A stretch of 64,000 nt of DNA from Prorocentrum cordatum (GCA_963575745.1 CAUYUJ010016138.1:361926-425925); one strand, 5' to 3'. Positions 21,688 through 33,014 are shown, counted from the first letter of the stretch. Numbers and translations: made by a program. The notes: generated by a model from the sequence alone, not told the origin.

Positions 21688-22026
21688 AATGCTCTTCTGT
21701 CCTAGGTCTGGCTGGATCGAAGAAGAACCAGAAGGGCACTCATGTAAGAAGCCTTCGGAGCTCCGCGCGGACCCCTCGGGTCGGCGTGCCCCTGCCCCCC
21801 CCCCGACGGCGCCTCCTGCGCCGTCCGCAGCGCGCTTCGCGCGCCAGGGCATCCAGCGCGGTTCCGAGGAATCCGAGAGCTTCTGTGGATGTTGCCTTCC
21901 TGGTTCCTCCAGTCACCACCGTGGGGCTCGCCAGCTCCTCCAGGGGACCGAGGGTCGAGGATCAGGGGCTCAGGAGGCTTGGGGCGCCTTCGAGCGCTTT
22001 GGGAGGATCTGGGGGGGGGGGGTCCC

Positions 22027-22175
22027 CGAGGGTATGAAGAAACCGAGGGCATAACAAACCCGAGGGTAGAAAGAACCCGAGGGTATAAGGTATAAACAAC
22101 CCGATAATATTTGAAAACCGAGGGTATGCAAAACCCCCCAGGGTGACAACAACGCCAGGGTATGAAGCATCGAGG
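22027..22175. repeat. CCGAGGGTAT-type tandem repeat
   Basis: Eight or so imperfect copies of CCGAGGGTA(T) separated by short A-rich spacers, each unit roughly 15-22 bases. Confidence 0.8.
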
Positions 22176-22260
22176 GGTTCTTGTTATACGCTTGGGTTGT
22201 TCTGTGTGTATCCTCGCGGTCCTGCGTGGTCGCTCTCCGGGCATGCCCTAGTGGTGACCA

Positions 22261-22412
22261 CCCGAGGAGGAGGAGGAGGAGGAGGAGGAGGAGGAGGAGG
22301 AGGAGGAGGAGGTGGAGGTGGAGGAGGAGGAGGAGGAGGCGAGGGAGGAGGAGGAGGTGGAGGAGGAGGAGGAGCGAGGAGGAGGAGCGAGGAGGAGGAG
22401 CGAGGAGGAGGC
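22261..22412. repeat. (GGA)n microsatellite
   Basis: Long GGA run, partly interrupted by GGT and GCG. Confidence 0.95.
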
Positions 22413-22537
22413 GGCGCATCCCCTGGTGGTGACCCCCCACCCCCGGGCACGGCCTGGGCGCCTCGCCCCTCGCGCCGTCCCGTCGGCCTGTGCCGGGGAG
22501 AGGCAGCCCTTTCTGGAGAGCCGCCCCTCCTCGTCTC

Positions 22538-22670
22538 GGCATCGCTCGGGCGTGTGCCGTCTGTTTCCTCGGCGAGGACCGTCGAGCAGCCTGCTGGATC
22601 ACTCAGCAAAAAAGCAGCGCGCACGAAACCGGAAAAAAAAGTGCGCGGGGGATGGAGGTGGAGCGATGGC
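22538..22670. mobile_element. TIR element family M4, copy B
   Basis: The left end GGCATCGCTCGGGCGTGTGC and inner blocks GGATCACTCAGCAAAAAAGC and GCACGAAACCGGAAAAAAAA match copies at 10789 and 62686. The right end GGAGCGATGGC is degenerate. About 133 bases. Confidence 0.65.
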
Positions 22671-23440
22671 AGGCCATGCTCCTCGCCCTCGTGATCCTCC
22701 TCGCCCCTTGCGTCCCTTCCTCCCCTCCCCCTCCGCCCCTTCCGTCCTCCTCTTCCTCCCGACCCTGCGTGTCACCCTTGCCTCCCGCCCTCCCCAGTCT
22801 CCCATCCTCTCTCTCTCTCTCTCTATATATATATACACACATATATCCTCCCCTCCGATGCCTCTTTCGTTTTCTCGTCCTCCCTCATCCTCCGTGTCGG
22901 GGTGGGAGCAGGGAGAAACAGAGGAGGTATCGGATGGGCGCGAGAGAGAAAGAGAGAGACATAGAGAGAGAGAGAGAGAGTGACAAAGCTCATCAACGAC
23001 GAACCTTTATATCCACGCGACAGGGTACCCTAAGCCGTTTTGCACAGTTCACGATGGAGGTCCACGATGTCTGGCCGTGATGAGCTACCGATTTCAGGGT
23101 TTGGGCTCCTCCACCAGGCGTCATTCGCACCATTTTGGAAATCTGACTGGCAAATGGTTCAGGAACGCTCACATCGACTGAGTAGTATATAGAGGGACAA
23201 AACATATATATATATATATATATATATACAAGGCTGCAGTGGCGCTTCGCGCCATGCACCTTGGTCCTTGAAGTTTGGCATGCACGCGGAATAGCAGGAA
23301 GGTCAAGCCGACGATTTAGAAATAATTCCTTGTTGCCTTTTCCGGCATCGCCGCTATAATAATGTTATTCGTTATCCGTCCTCCATGTTTGTTTTCCTTA
23401 TTTTCGCCGTACCCTGCGCATTCTCCCCATCCTCCTCAGC
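22671..23440. other. Non-coding stretch with (TC), (TA) and (GA) runs
   Basis: CT-rich sequence with a TCTCTC/TATATA compound at 22806-22850, a GAGAGA run at 22960-22982, and (TA)n at 23201-23229. No supported gene. Confidence 0.7.
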
Positions 23441-24185
23441 TCTTTTTTGCGGAGGCTCCTCCTAGGAGAGCCTCTGGGGGCCTCACAAAACTTGTTTCAG
23501 GCTTTCCTAAGGCCTTCTGGAGGCCTCCTGGGCGTATTCTGGGGACCTCTGGGGACTTCCTCGGGCCACCGTGCCTCCAACCGCGGTCTCCCTGAACGAC
23601 CGGGTCACGATTTAGAATGCTTCGGAGGGTGTCTTGAGGCCATCTGAAGCCGCCATAAGGCTCTCTGAAAACCATCTTGGACCCATGTTGTGCCGTTTTG
23701 GGGCTCTCTTGGACTGCCTGAAAGCCCTATCGAATGGTTGTGGGGCGATGTTGGAGCCCCCCAGGCGGCTTCGGACGCCCTGAAGACCGCCGTCTTGGAG
23801 GGTCGGGAAGCCGAAAAGAGGAGAACTCCAAAATTCACCAAAAACCAACAGAAAATCAAAGATTCGTGCCTATGGGGGCCTTCTTGGGAGTGCTCTTGGA
23901 GGCCTCTTTGGGGCCGTCCTGGAGGCCTTTTGAGCCATCTTGAGGTCACGTCGGTCACTCTTGGAGCGCTCTTGTGCTGTCTTGGGGGTCTCTGGGACGT
24001 CTCCGAGGACCCCCCCTGATCGCCCTAGGTGTGCTGGGAAGGCTTGGCAAAACGCCCTGCGAGGCCCGGGGGGCCGCTTCGAGGCCCGTCCGGAGGGTCC
24101 CAAAGCCCCAGATCCCGGGAGTCCGGTTTTTTTTTGGGGGGGGGGGACGCGTCTTCCCCCCGCCCAGGCTTGCAAAAATCTCGGA

Positions 24186-24226
<41 letters not shown>

Positions 24227-25100
24227 TCATATATTTATATACATACATACATACATACATACATACATTCAAGTGGGGCGATTCAGCAGTTTTGAAGCCT
24301 CTTGGGGGGCCGTTTTGGCGGCCTTTTGGAGAGCCATTTTGGGGCCTCGTGGGTTCTTTTTGGGAGTCCTCGGGGCCTTTGGAAGCCTCTTGGGGCCTCT
24401 TGGGGCCCTCCTGGGGCCTCCTGGGGCCCACTTGGGGCGGAAAGTTAGATGTTTGAACTTTTGATCGCCCTGTGGGGGCTCGTTTGAAGCTTTCTCGGGG
24501 CCCTCTTGGGCCTTCTTGGGCGCCTCTTGGGCTGTTTCGGGGCGCCACAGAGCCGTCTTGGGGCCGTGTTGGGGCCGTTTTGGGGGGCCCCCGGGCCATC
24601 TTGGGCCGCTCTTGAGGGCCTCTAGTTCTGTCTTGGAGCGTCGGAAAGCTAAAATGGCGAGAAAGCAGAAAACATCGAAAAACACATTGGAAAATTGACC
24701 ATTTCGGCCTCCCGGGGCCGTCTTGGGGGGCTTCTTTGGGGCCGCTTGGGGCGTCTTGGGGGCTCCTGAGGCTGTCTTGGGGCTATCTTTGGCGTCTTGG
24801 AGCGCTTTGTGCCTGTCTTGGAGCGCTCTTGAGGCACTCGGGACCGCTTCAATGGGCGTCCGGAGGGTCCCAAAGTCCCAGGATCCCAGGAGTCCGGTTT
24901 GGGGGGGGGGGGGGGTGCGGGGTTTTGCGGCCGCCCGGGCTTGTAAAAATATAGGAAGAGGAATTTATGGAAAGAAGGAGAGATAGAGAGAGAGGGACAG
25001 AGGGGGAGGGAGACAGCACGGAAGATGTAACAGTGAGGGAGGGGTGACGCAGGGTGGAGGGACGGAGCATTGAGGATGACGGAGTCAGGGAAGAGGGAGG
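23440..25100. repeat. 'CTTGGGG' dispersed repeat block (family R6)
   Basis: Dense irregular copies of GGCC(G/T)TCTTGGGG-like words in three blocks separated by A-rich spacers (about 23815-23870 and 24645-24705). Two diverged copies of a tail, GTCCGGAGGGTCCCAAAG ... GAGTCCGG followed by poly-T/G, lie at 24082-24190 and 24858-24960. (TA)n at 24188-24240 and (CATA)n at 24241-24269 follow the first tail. A similar block is at 57725-58660. Open frames on either strand are artefacts of the repeat. Confidence 0.75.
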
Positions 25101-25780
25101 AGGAAAGAGGGTTGGCTAACATGGCCTTGGCCTGGCCTTATCTAGGCATTGGTTTCTGCCGTGCCCTGTGCCTCTCTTGTGCCCAGGATGGCGCCTGTCC
25201 CCGCGGTTGGCGTAGCGCGTAGGGCCATCGGATTAGAGGGGTCGCGCAAGTAGTAAGTCCCGATCCTCGTACAGTATGTTCGCGCCGCGTTCACGAGGCG
25301 GCGACCTCAGCGCGGGCGCTTCAGGTTGAACGCCGCCGCCCAGAACCAGCCGACATCGAACGATCTGCGCCATCTGGAAGCCGCAATCGTTCAGGATTGA
25401 ACGATCCACCCGGTGTCAGGAACCGACGCCCAGGTCATCACGTCAAGAGCCTGCCCCAGCGGTACGCTGTGCCATGCAGTGGGGTTGGATTGTTTTCGGC
25501 GAGTCCGCAGCCGCCAAAAAGAAGTGCCTCGTCCGCAGCTGCCGTTGTCCACCCGCGTGCCGCGCAGCGGCTTTGCGGCAGTGCGTATCCAGACCCATAT
25601 TGCTTCCCACCTCGGTGTAGTCAGCACGTCACACACATAACGATGGTTGTTGTGGCGCGGAGGTGGCGGGGATCACATCATGCCGTCTGATGAAATGTGC
25701 GACCGTGCCGTTCTACGCGTTACCCTCATTTCGGGTGCCGGCATGGAAATGTATTTATCCGTATTCACGAGTTGCAGTCA
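25100..25780. other. Non-coding stretch
   Basis: Complex sequence without recognisable coding or structural signal. Confidence 0.5.
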
Positions 25781-25794
25781 GGAGCCCGTCGTGA

Positions 25795-25990
25795 TTCGAA
25801 GTCCGGCATCCGGAATTGGGAATTTTGAACTCGAGGAACCAATCCGGAATCCGAACCCCGAATGCAGAATCCAAAGTTTTCAGAGTTTTAGGCCAAAGGT
25901 CCACTCCAGAATCAGAATCCGGAATTTGGAATCCGGAAATCGGGACAAGAAGCCAAACCTGGAATTTGGAATTCTGGATGCTGGACTCGT
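25795..25990. repeat. TCCGGAAT/TTGGAAT degenerate repeat
   Basis: Roughly a dozen variants of CCGGAAT(T), GGAATTTGGAAT and CAGAATCC in 200 bases. The TCCGGA core is palindromic. Confidence 0.75.
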
Positions 25991-26091
25991 ATTTTTGATC
26001 GGGCCTCCTCGTTTGGTCTCGCCGGATCGCCATTTCAAAAGTGACCCTCTAATTTTCCAGCCCTGCGATCTTCATTCCTGACCAGGGGCCG

Positions 26092-26185
26092 TGCGTCCTG
26101 GCCCGTGAGGGGCGCTGCGTTGGTGCAGAGTTCGGGCGCGGCACGGCTTGTGTGGGGCTACAGGTAGGCCGTGGGCCAGGACGCA
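26092..26185. repeat. Inverted repeat, 13-bp arms
   Basis: TGCGTCCTGGCCC at 26092-26104 and GGGCCAGGACGCA at 26173-26185 are exact complements around a 68-base loop. Confidence 0.8.
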
Positions 26186-26461
26186 TGTCGATTCGAGAAT
26201 CCGGCCAGCCTGATCCGATTCAATTCCGATGCTCTGTCGATCTGGTGATGCCCGGCGCTTGCGTGTCGCTGTTTGCGCATCCTGGCGCGGCCGATCTGAT
26301 ACGATTTCGAGTCCGTGCCGATGCATGCCGATCCGGACTCATCATCCGAATTGATCCGACTGTCGGATCCGATGCTGATGGATTCTGGAGGCAGCCCCCA
26401 GCTAATTAGTCCGGGCTGGTCTCAATACGGCACCGCCCAAACAGATCGCCTATACGTATAC

Positions 26462-26622
26462 AAGAGTGATGTTTGCCAGAGTGACCTTTGGTGCGGGCAC
26501 AGTGGGGTCCCCAGATGAACCAATGCGAAAAGATTGCAGCGGCTTGCGCGCTCCAGCTCGGCCTCCGCGCGGCCACCGAAAGTCCCGTACTAAAGGTCAC
26601 TCTTGCCTGGGGTCACTCTTAC
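26462..26622. mobile_element. Foldback element, about 160 bp
   Basis: The left end AAGAGTGATGTTTGCCAGAG with GTGACCTTTGGTGCGGG pairs with CCCGTACTAAAGGTCAC then TCTTGCCTGGGGTCACTCTT at the right. Several mismatches are present. Non-coding, MITE-like. Confidence 0.7.
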
Positions 26623-26624
26623 GT

Positions 26625-27360
26625 CTAGCCGAACATATTTGCTCTATGTGTGCGTCGGCCCCCTGGGGGCGACGCGCGCGCGCTCAGAAATTCTACAGAA
26701 CGTGCGTTCGGTGACGGGCGCCGTCCGTCCATAACTCCTGGGTGGCGATGTGCCAAATGATCTGGCCCACGAAGCTGCGACGCGACGCGCTATCCACTCT
26801 CCCATTTCCAAGCGTCAATGTCACGAGCCTTTCCCAGCCGCCCGCCCCGCGGACCAGAGCGACACGCTATCCGCTTGCAAGGGTCATCGTGTCGCCAGGG
26901 CCGCCGCCGCGACACGCTACGCATAAGTTTCTGACCGTATGTGCCATCGTGTCCATTCAACAGGCCCTCCAGGTAGTTCGAGTCTCGACAGCAGAACCCC
27001 GAGCATTCGCGGAGCGCTCGCGGAGGGGGCGTTGCCAGCAGCGGCGTTGGGCGTTGGGACCGCCTCACCGTGGATGGAAACAATTTGCGCGAAACCAATT
27101 GGGGCGACGCAGAAAAACAGGGTCGACTGCGCTGCCATTCTCGCGTAAGCTTCCTTCGGAAGGTCGCGTGTAAGCGCCCTCTTCTCCACACGGTGTACCA
27201 TGCAGGCAGCCCGCTTAAGCTAAGCCGCGGCGTCAGGTCGATATGTAATCTTTCGTAAGACACGTGACTTTGCGTCGCTCAATGCACAAAGCCGGAATGC
27301 CGCCATGCAAAGAGATGTAGCTCGGAGAGCAAAAAACAGCACAGACATAAGCTGTCGGAG
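26625..27360. other. Non-coding stretch
   Basis: Several GACACGCTA-like repeats (26860-26920) but no supported gene. Confidence 0.5.
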
Positions 27361-27365
27361 CCCCA

Positions 27366-27454
27366 CGCGGATCTCTTGGAGCGGCGTTGGGCCGGCCCAC
27401 CTTGGCGCGCTCCGTGCTCCAGGGGGGGGGTCCAGCGCCGATCCAAGAGATTCG
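27366..27454. repeat. Short foldback repeat (family M5)
   Basis: CGGATCTCTTGGAGCGGCG at the left pairs with CGCCGATCCAAGAGATTCG at the right, with one or two mismatches. Related arms appear at 9911-9940 and 63011-63070, and a possible half at about 59345. Confidence 0.6.
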
Positions 27455-27654
27455 TTTGGACTTGCGGAAGTTTCGCAGCCCAGGGAGCAGCGACCGCATG
27501 CCGAAAAGGTGTTTTTGCGCTTCGCGTTTGTTTCTTATTCCCAACCATCCTGTGGTGTTGGGTCCTCGTTTTGAAAAGACGGTGGCCCGCGTCTCCTCTC
27601 CTCCTCTTCTCCTCCCCCTTCTCCTTGCGTTTCACCCACCCAGCACAGCGTTTC

Positions 27655-28495
27655 GTAGCCCCATACGGAGCTCCACCGAAGGCCCCAGTGGCAGGGTTCG
27701 CATGGCGGCCTCGGGCCATTTCGGCACACCCCTCACGAGGATCGTGGCCCCATAGGGAGCTCCACCGAAGGCTCCAGTGGCAGGGTTCGCATGGCGGCCT
27801 CGGGCCATTTCGGCACACCCCTCACGAGGATCGTGGCCCCATAGGGAGCTCCACCGAAGGCGCCAGTGGCAGGGTTCGCATGGCGGCCTCGGGCCATTTC
27901 GGCACACCCCTCACGAGGATCGTGGCCCCATAGGGAGCTCCACCGAAGGCCCAGTGGCAGGGTTCGCATGGCGGCCTCGGGCCATTTCGGCACACCCCTC
28001 ACGACGATCGTGGACCCATAGGGAGCTCCACCGGCGCCAGTGGCAGGGTTCGCATGGCGGCCTCGGGCCATTTCGGCACACCCCTCACGAGGATCGTGGC
28101 CCCATAGGAGCTCCACCGAAGGCGCCAGTGGCAGGGTTCGCATGGCGGCCTCGGGCCATTTCGGCACACCCCTCACGAGGATCGTGGCCCCATAGGGAGC
28201 TCCACCGAAGGCGCCAGTGGCAGGGTTCGCATGGCGGCCTCGGGCCATTTCGGCACACCCCTCACGAGGATCGTGGCCCCATAGGGAGCTCCACGAAGGC
28301 GCCAGTGGCAGGGTTCGCATGGCGGCCTCGGGCCATTTCGGCACACCCCTCACGAGGACCGTGGCCCCATAGGGAGCTCCACCGAAGGCGCCAGTGGCAG
28401 GCACTGGAGCTCCACCGAAGGCGCCAGTGGCAGGGTTCGCATGGCGGCCCCGGGCCATTTCGGCACACCCCTCACGAGGATCGTGGCCCCATAGT
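27655..28495. repeat. 88/89-bp tandem array, about 9.5 copies
   Basis: CATAGGGAGCTCC recurs at 27751, 27840, 27929, 28017, 28103, 28191, 28280 and 28368, with a divergent start near 27663 and an end at 28490. Spacing is 86-89 bases and the units are nearly identical, with single-base indels. Because 88-89 is not a multiple of three, frames rotate and the long open frames here are artefacts. Confidence 0.95.
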
Positions 28496-28690
28496 TGTGC
28501 TGCTTCAACAACCGCGCCTGGGCGTCGTACTCCGCCTTGTCGACGTGCAACGCCACCTCCTCCCTCATGGCTCTCAAGGCCCTTTCCTGCTTCTGCTCCT
28601 CGGTGAGAGGGGTGCCGTCCTTGTCGTCGTCGGCGCCCGCGAAGACGGCCACGAACGTGTCCCTGAGCATGTCGGGCTCCGGCGGGAAGC
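28496..28690 (-). CDS. Putative exon, EF-hand-like, embedded at the end of the tandem array
   Basis: On the - strand about 65 codons read as real protein: MLRDTFVAVFAGADDDKDG, then a charged helix (TEEQKQERALRAMREEV) and HVDKAEYDAQARLLKQHN. DDDKDG followed by TEE resembles an EF-hand calcium loop, although the expected hydrophobic residue is shifted by one position. Both edges run into tandem-repeat sequence: the upstream edge GCTCCCTATGTGGCCACG is a diverged array unit, and the array itself follows. It may be one exon of a gene whose introns hold the array, or a captured fragment. No neighbouring exons found. Confidence 0.4.
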
Positions 28691-28699
28691 CGTGGCCAC

Positions 28700-29010
28700 A
28701 TAGGGAGCGCGGGCGAAGATGGTATTCACAATTGCTGTATTCACAACTGCATATGGTTGGGTCCTTCGCCAGGTTATTTTTTTCATCGGCAGCCGCCGAT
28801 CGTGCCTAGCGGGGAACTCGCGGCCTTTGAGTGGCGGACTGCCAGCGTTATGAGTAGCGGCGCACACCAATTGTATCATGTAGTCCGCGCGCCCTCCCCA
28901 TGAGATATGGGCCGACGTTCGCGTGGCGATGCTCCGCCGTAACTCCGACGCGAATGCGACCTGAACCCGACGCAAATCGGGCCTCAAGTTGCCCCGTGAG
29001 GCCTGCTCAT
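28700..29010. other. Non-coding stretch
   Basis: No gene or repeat recognised. Confidence 0.5.
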
Positions 29011-29180
29011 AAGATATTGTCGGCCTTGATTGGTAGGTCGACCATGCCAAATCGAGGGTACCCTCGTGCCCCATCAACCCCGACCTGTGCAACAGGCACG
29101 TCATGTGGTGTCTTGGGGCCACGTGTCCGTCGGAGGAGTCGTGTGTCCTCTCGGGTGTCCTGTCCAATCAAGTCCGATGG
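29011..29180 (+). repeat. Dispersed repeat R3, copy 2
   Basis: Same block order as 10294-10445 (GGTAGGTCGACC, AGGGTACCC, GTGTCCTCTCGGGTGTCCT, CAAGTCCGAT). It abuts the 5' edge of the RT fragment downstream. Confidence 0.75.
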
Positions 29181-30920
29181 CGATTGACGCGTTACAGGCG
29201 TCCTACCTCGTGCGGGTGTGGCTTAGTGCCTGCGCGGCCATCGCGCCCCACCCGGTGGACACGCAGTGGGCCACTCGCCCTGGAGCATCCGTGGTGCACG
29301 CCATTTTCTCCTGACTGAGTGCGGCGGCGGATGCGGAAAAAGGCTGTGAGCAGGACCTCGCCAGAGCGTGCGACCGCATTGACAACCTACTGGCAGCAGA
29401 GGCGCTGGACCGTGAAGGTCGGCCTCGGCACCTGCAGTGTGTGCTCCGGTGCTCCTGGCGGGGCCTCTGGCACTGCCAGGTCGAGGGGGCGCGGAGCGCC
29501 GCCCCAATCCGCCCCTGCTGCAGCCCTCCGCAGGGCGGGTGTGATGCGCCAGCCGGCATGGTGGCCACCCGGGTACCGTGGTTCGACAAGCGCGTTCCAC
29601 ATTTCGCAAAGTCGCTACTCGCAAATGGCCTGGATCTGCCGCAGGGAATTTACGGTCAATTCTACGGTCAATTCGTTATGTTTTTTCTGACGTTTGCGAG
29701 TAGGCTTTTTGCGAGTAGTAAAACGCGCTCGGCGAGTGGCAGCCCCAGGACGTGACACCCTTCGCTTTCATGGACGACCGGTCGATGGCCAAGCTGCGCG
29801 CCGGCGGCCGCCGCCAAGTTGCACGACGCTCGCGAGTACACGCAGGACTTCGACACTGCCGCCAGCTTCGCCGAGCACATTGGCAAGCGGCAGAGATGGA
29901 CAAGGACCAGAGGTGAACGAGTTGAACACTTGGGTATCTCCGCTGTGCCGGGCTCCCCAGGGGAGGCCATCGAGCCTCGCTTCGGATGGGACCCCGTGCA
30001 GGAGACGATACGCCGGCTTGGGCACGCCCCCTGGGCCCGCCAGAGTCAGGGAAGCCCTGACCATGGCTTACGCTTCGCCTGTGTGGCTATGGGCAGCACC
30101 CGTAGTGGCGCCACCACCGCTGGACATCACGCCATTGGTCATGGGTCATGAAGGCTGTGCTGTGCACGGGCTGCTCCTGGGGGTGCAGGGGCCAGTGGTG
30201 GGCCAGTCGACTCAACCTACACCCTATTTGCAAGTCAATTCTTCGTGAGCTCAAGGTTGTGTTTGATCCTGAATTATGTTGGAGTCCCCATGTGGAGACG
30301 CAGATACGAACTGCCGTGGATCGGCTTGGGCTGAGCTTACGAGACCACGACCCGTATTTTGGGCCTGTGCCTGGAAGTGTTCCCGGGGGACGACCCGAGA
30401 GTTCGGAATGCCGCAGAGAGCGTGCGCCAGGGCCGCTCATATTTTTGAGCACGGTCCGAAGAAACTCAACATCGCGTCAGGCTTGTGTGGCGTATTCGCT
30501 GTCTGCAGCAGTGCGCCCACAGCCGCAACGACGTGGTGGGCGTGGGGAAGATCGATGTCGAGGTCTCCAGCGACCCCCGGTGGAAGAAGTTCTCGGAGAG
30601 CCTGCCGGCCGCCGAGAAGCAGGTTATCAACATCTTCCGATGTGGAACCATACGCAGTCACACCCGCGCCAGCAACGATGCCAACGCCAGGTGTGCGTTG
30701 TGCGGAGCGTTCAACCCGAGTGCTTGGCTCCTATGGAGCGAACGCAGCGGGCTGGATGAAGAGCGCCAGCTTTTCAGCAGGCTGCACCACGTCCAGCCTT
30801 CGTGGTGGGCTCGTCAGCCGCGAGTCACATCCCAAAGTGGATGGACTACGATCACCATCGTCGTGTTGATATGCAGACTGCCGGTTGTCGCTTGGGTTTC
30901 TTCATGTGTCTGGACCCGTT
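29180..30920 (+). mobile_element. Decayed non-LTR retrotransposon 2 (RT to C-terminus, 5' truncated)
   Basis: RT motifs appear in order. Motif A is GCEQDLARACDRID (29342-29383). Motif B is PIRPCCSPPQGGCDAP (about 29507-29554). Motif C is FAFMDDRSM (29761-29787). Thumb and connection pieces follow: RVEHLGISAVPG near 29919, and LCTGCSWGCRGQWWASRLNLHP near 30154, given here across an 18-residue core. Then comes a C-terminal domain (SSDPRWKKFSESLPAAEKQ, about 30569-30625; RCALCGAF near 30690). A TGA at 29312 and several frame changes show it is dead. This RT lineage differs from the other two here. Confidence 0.65.
29590..29728. mobile_element. MITE-like insertion inside the RT, family M1 copy 1
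   Basis: The 36-base arms (29590-29625 and 29693-29728) are inverted repeats with about 70% pairing. Best preserved are TTTGCGAGTAG and AACGCGC. The element sits between RT motifs B and C, where no insertion is expected, and the RT frame differs on its two sides. A second copy in opposite orientation is at 34430-34584, sharing GCAAATGGCCTGGA.CTGCCGC. Confidence 0.65.
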
Positions 30921-32090
30921 GAAGGCGCTGCTCGACTGAGAGCCCGAAGCTCGCATATGCTGCAGTTTCAGGGAGCGGAGTCTGTGGCCAGCATGCCGTC
31001 TAATCCTCTCAACGCGGCGGCCCGCGGGCGAGGAAGGCGCGTGTGGGCGTGCGTCTTGCAGCTGGTGGGTGCAACTGTCTGGCTTCGCTACGCTTCGGTG
31101 ACGAAGTGTAATATCGTGAAGATTGCTGGGCACGCGTGTTCACTTGTCCAGGGGTACCGAGTTCCACGCGCTAGATTTGCTCGTCATGGTCGCCCCAGCC
31201 GACACTCGTGTTGGCTACGCGCCGAGGGCCTGGTGACCCAGGGCGAGGAGAGCGCGCGGCACTTTCTGGCACATCATGATCGGGCGCTTCCGGGCAGAGC
31301 CGACCCCGGGGGAGTTTCTGCATGTTGCACTTGCTTGTTGTGGATGTCGTGCCATTCGAGATCGACACTTACGTCGACACCTGCGCTGGGGGCCCGGTCT
31401 AATTATACCTGGCCGCTGCCGCCTATACAATGAAACCTCTAGGATCCGGGCTACGTTTTTCGGCCGCGGTCCAGGAGAACACGAGCGGGGAGGGGCCCAA
31501 CAATGCCGCGTTCGGCCTCGCCCCTGTCATCAGAGAAGCGCCGTTCACCGTCGAAGAGCACCCCTCTGAGCGTCTAGGATTCCTTATTGAGGCTGTCATC
31601 CTGTCGCTCTAGCAGCAGGCGGACTGCTGCGTTGCAGTCGAGCATCTGATCAAGACCCCCCCCCCCCCCGAAAAGTTGGGCTAGCGTTTCTTGACCAACT
31701 CTGCCAGAAGGGTGGCCCAGTTTCCTGAGCACTCTCGCGCCTTCACCCTTGAACATCCGTGGCCGAGGTTTGTTCCAATCAACTTTAGGGGAAGTGGCCC
31801 AGATTTCTCAAATCATTATTTTCTTGTTCATACGTTCCGCGTTGAGTGCCCTCAAAAATTGTGGACCCCAGACACCTCGTGACTCGATCTTCCCGACGAG
31901 TGGGCCCCTTCAGGTTCTTCTCGGTGCTTGTTTTACCATCCACGGGGGTCCGCTTCTCGCCCCGTGGCCGCCGCCCTGCGGTCCGCCCTCCCAAGGCCCG
32001 AGGCTGGCTTCCAAAGTGGGCGTTCCAGGAAGTGCCTCGCCCTCGAGGATCGACGGAGTTCCGGGTTGCGCGAAACGACATTGTTAATTA
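30920..32090. other. Non-coding stretch
   Basis: No supported gene. A C run of about 13 lies at 31658-31670. Confidence 0.45.
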
Positions 32091-32097
32091 TGGCGCC

Positions 32098-32210
32098 TGC
32101 GCAGATAACAGCGATCATAACGATGACGATACCGATGACAACGATAACAGCGATAACGATATCGATTGTGATCACAACGTGCACAACGATCGTTGTCGTC
32201 GTTCGTTGTC
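32098..32210. repeat. (ACGATA)-type degenerate repeat
   Basis: Alternating AACGAT, GATAAC and GACGAT words, then their complement CGTTGTCGTCG, which gives local foldback potential. Confidence 0.8.
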
Positions 32211-32810
32211 GCCGCGGGGGGTAGCAGGGGGGGGTGGCGAGTCAGCTCGCGCGGCTGATTTGTCCGGAGCTTCCCAGCGCCAGAGGCGCCTAGGTGTCGA
32301 CGGGCCCGGCGGCGGGGGCCGCCGAGGATGTCGTTGGCCCAAGGTTTTCGCAGCTGTTCGCGCCGCGTTGGAGCCCCTGGTGCGCTCTGGCCTTCGTGAC
32401 GGGGTGCTCCAGAGGCCGCGGCGGCCTCCTGGGAGTTCCGGGGGGCACCTTGGGCCAGGGGAAACCTTTTGGCATCGCCCGAATGGTGGCGATTTGGCCG
32501 ACGGGTTGTTGTCCGATGCGCCGGACGCAGGCCTGCTGAGCCCAGCCCAGACCTGCCTCGGGGGGTCTGTTGGCGCCCCTGGGCCTCTCCCACCTGGGCG
32601 CCGCGCCAGGGCATCTTGTCGCTGCTAGATATCGTTCGGCAGGGCTCGAGGGTGAGTCGTGGACGAAGAGGCCAGACGCGCAAGGAGGGAGAGCTTACCT
32701 GAGGGAAACAGGTTTTGAGAGAAGCGGGCCGTTTCAAACTCTCGGGCCTTTCCGCCGGCCCGGGGGGCGCCCAGCAAAAACGCGGTCGGAGCGATGTGTA
32801 AGATAGTGGT

Positions 32811-32930
32811 CGGTTCGAGGAGGGTACCTTGATGCTTTTTCAAATGTGCTGGATTGTCTTGTGCATCCTGAGGGGGGCGCCCACGAATGTTCTTCAGCGT
32901 GGCCGCTGGGGTGTCTCACGCGCTTGAAGG
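32811..32930 (+). repeat. Dispersed repeat R2, copy 3
   Basis: Blocks GAGGAGGGTACCTTGATG, CTTGTGCATCCTGAGGGG and TGTTCTTCAGCGTGGCCGC match copies at 9392 and 21546. Confidence 0.7.
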
Positions 32931-33014
32931 GTATTATTCCCCACATCCACAGTGGGGTTCTTGTTTTCTCTGGACACCCCGCGCAGGAACAGGAACCCAC
33001 CATCATCATCAGCA

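Noticed and set aside
22143-22694. Gly- or Glu-rich proteins over GGA tracts (also near 8.5, 11.5, 20.9, 35.4, 37.8 and 62.5 kb)
   Set aside because: These frames are direct translations of trinucleotide repeats and stay open on several frames at once.
25200-25280. tRNA-like sequence
   Set aside because: Short GGTTxxx-like words were noticed here and elsewhere, but no cloverleaf with a matching acceptor stem and T-loop could be drawn.
27733-28703. Long open frames on both strands (about 310-320 codons)
   Set aside because: They are translations of the 88/89-bp tandem array; the reading frame rotates between units and both strands stay open.
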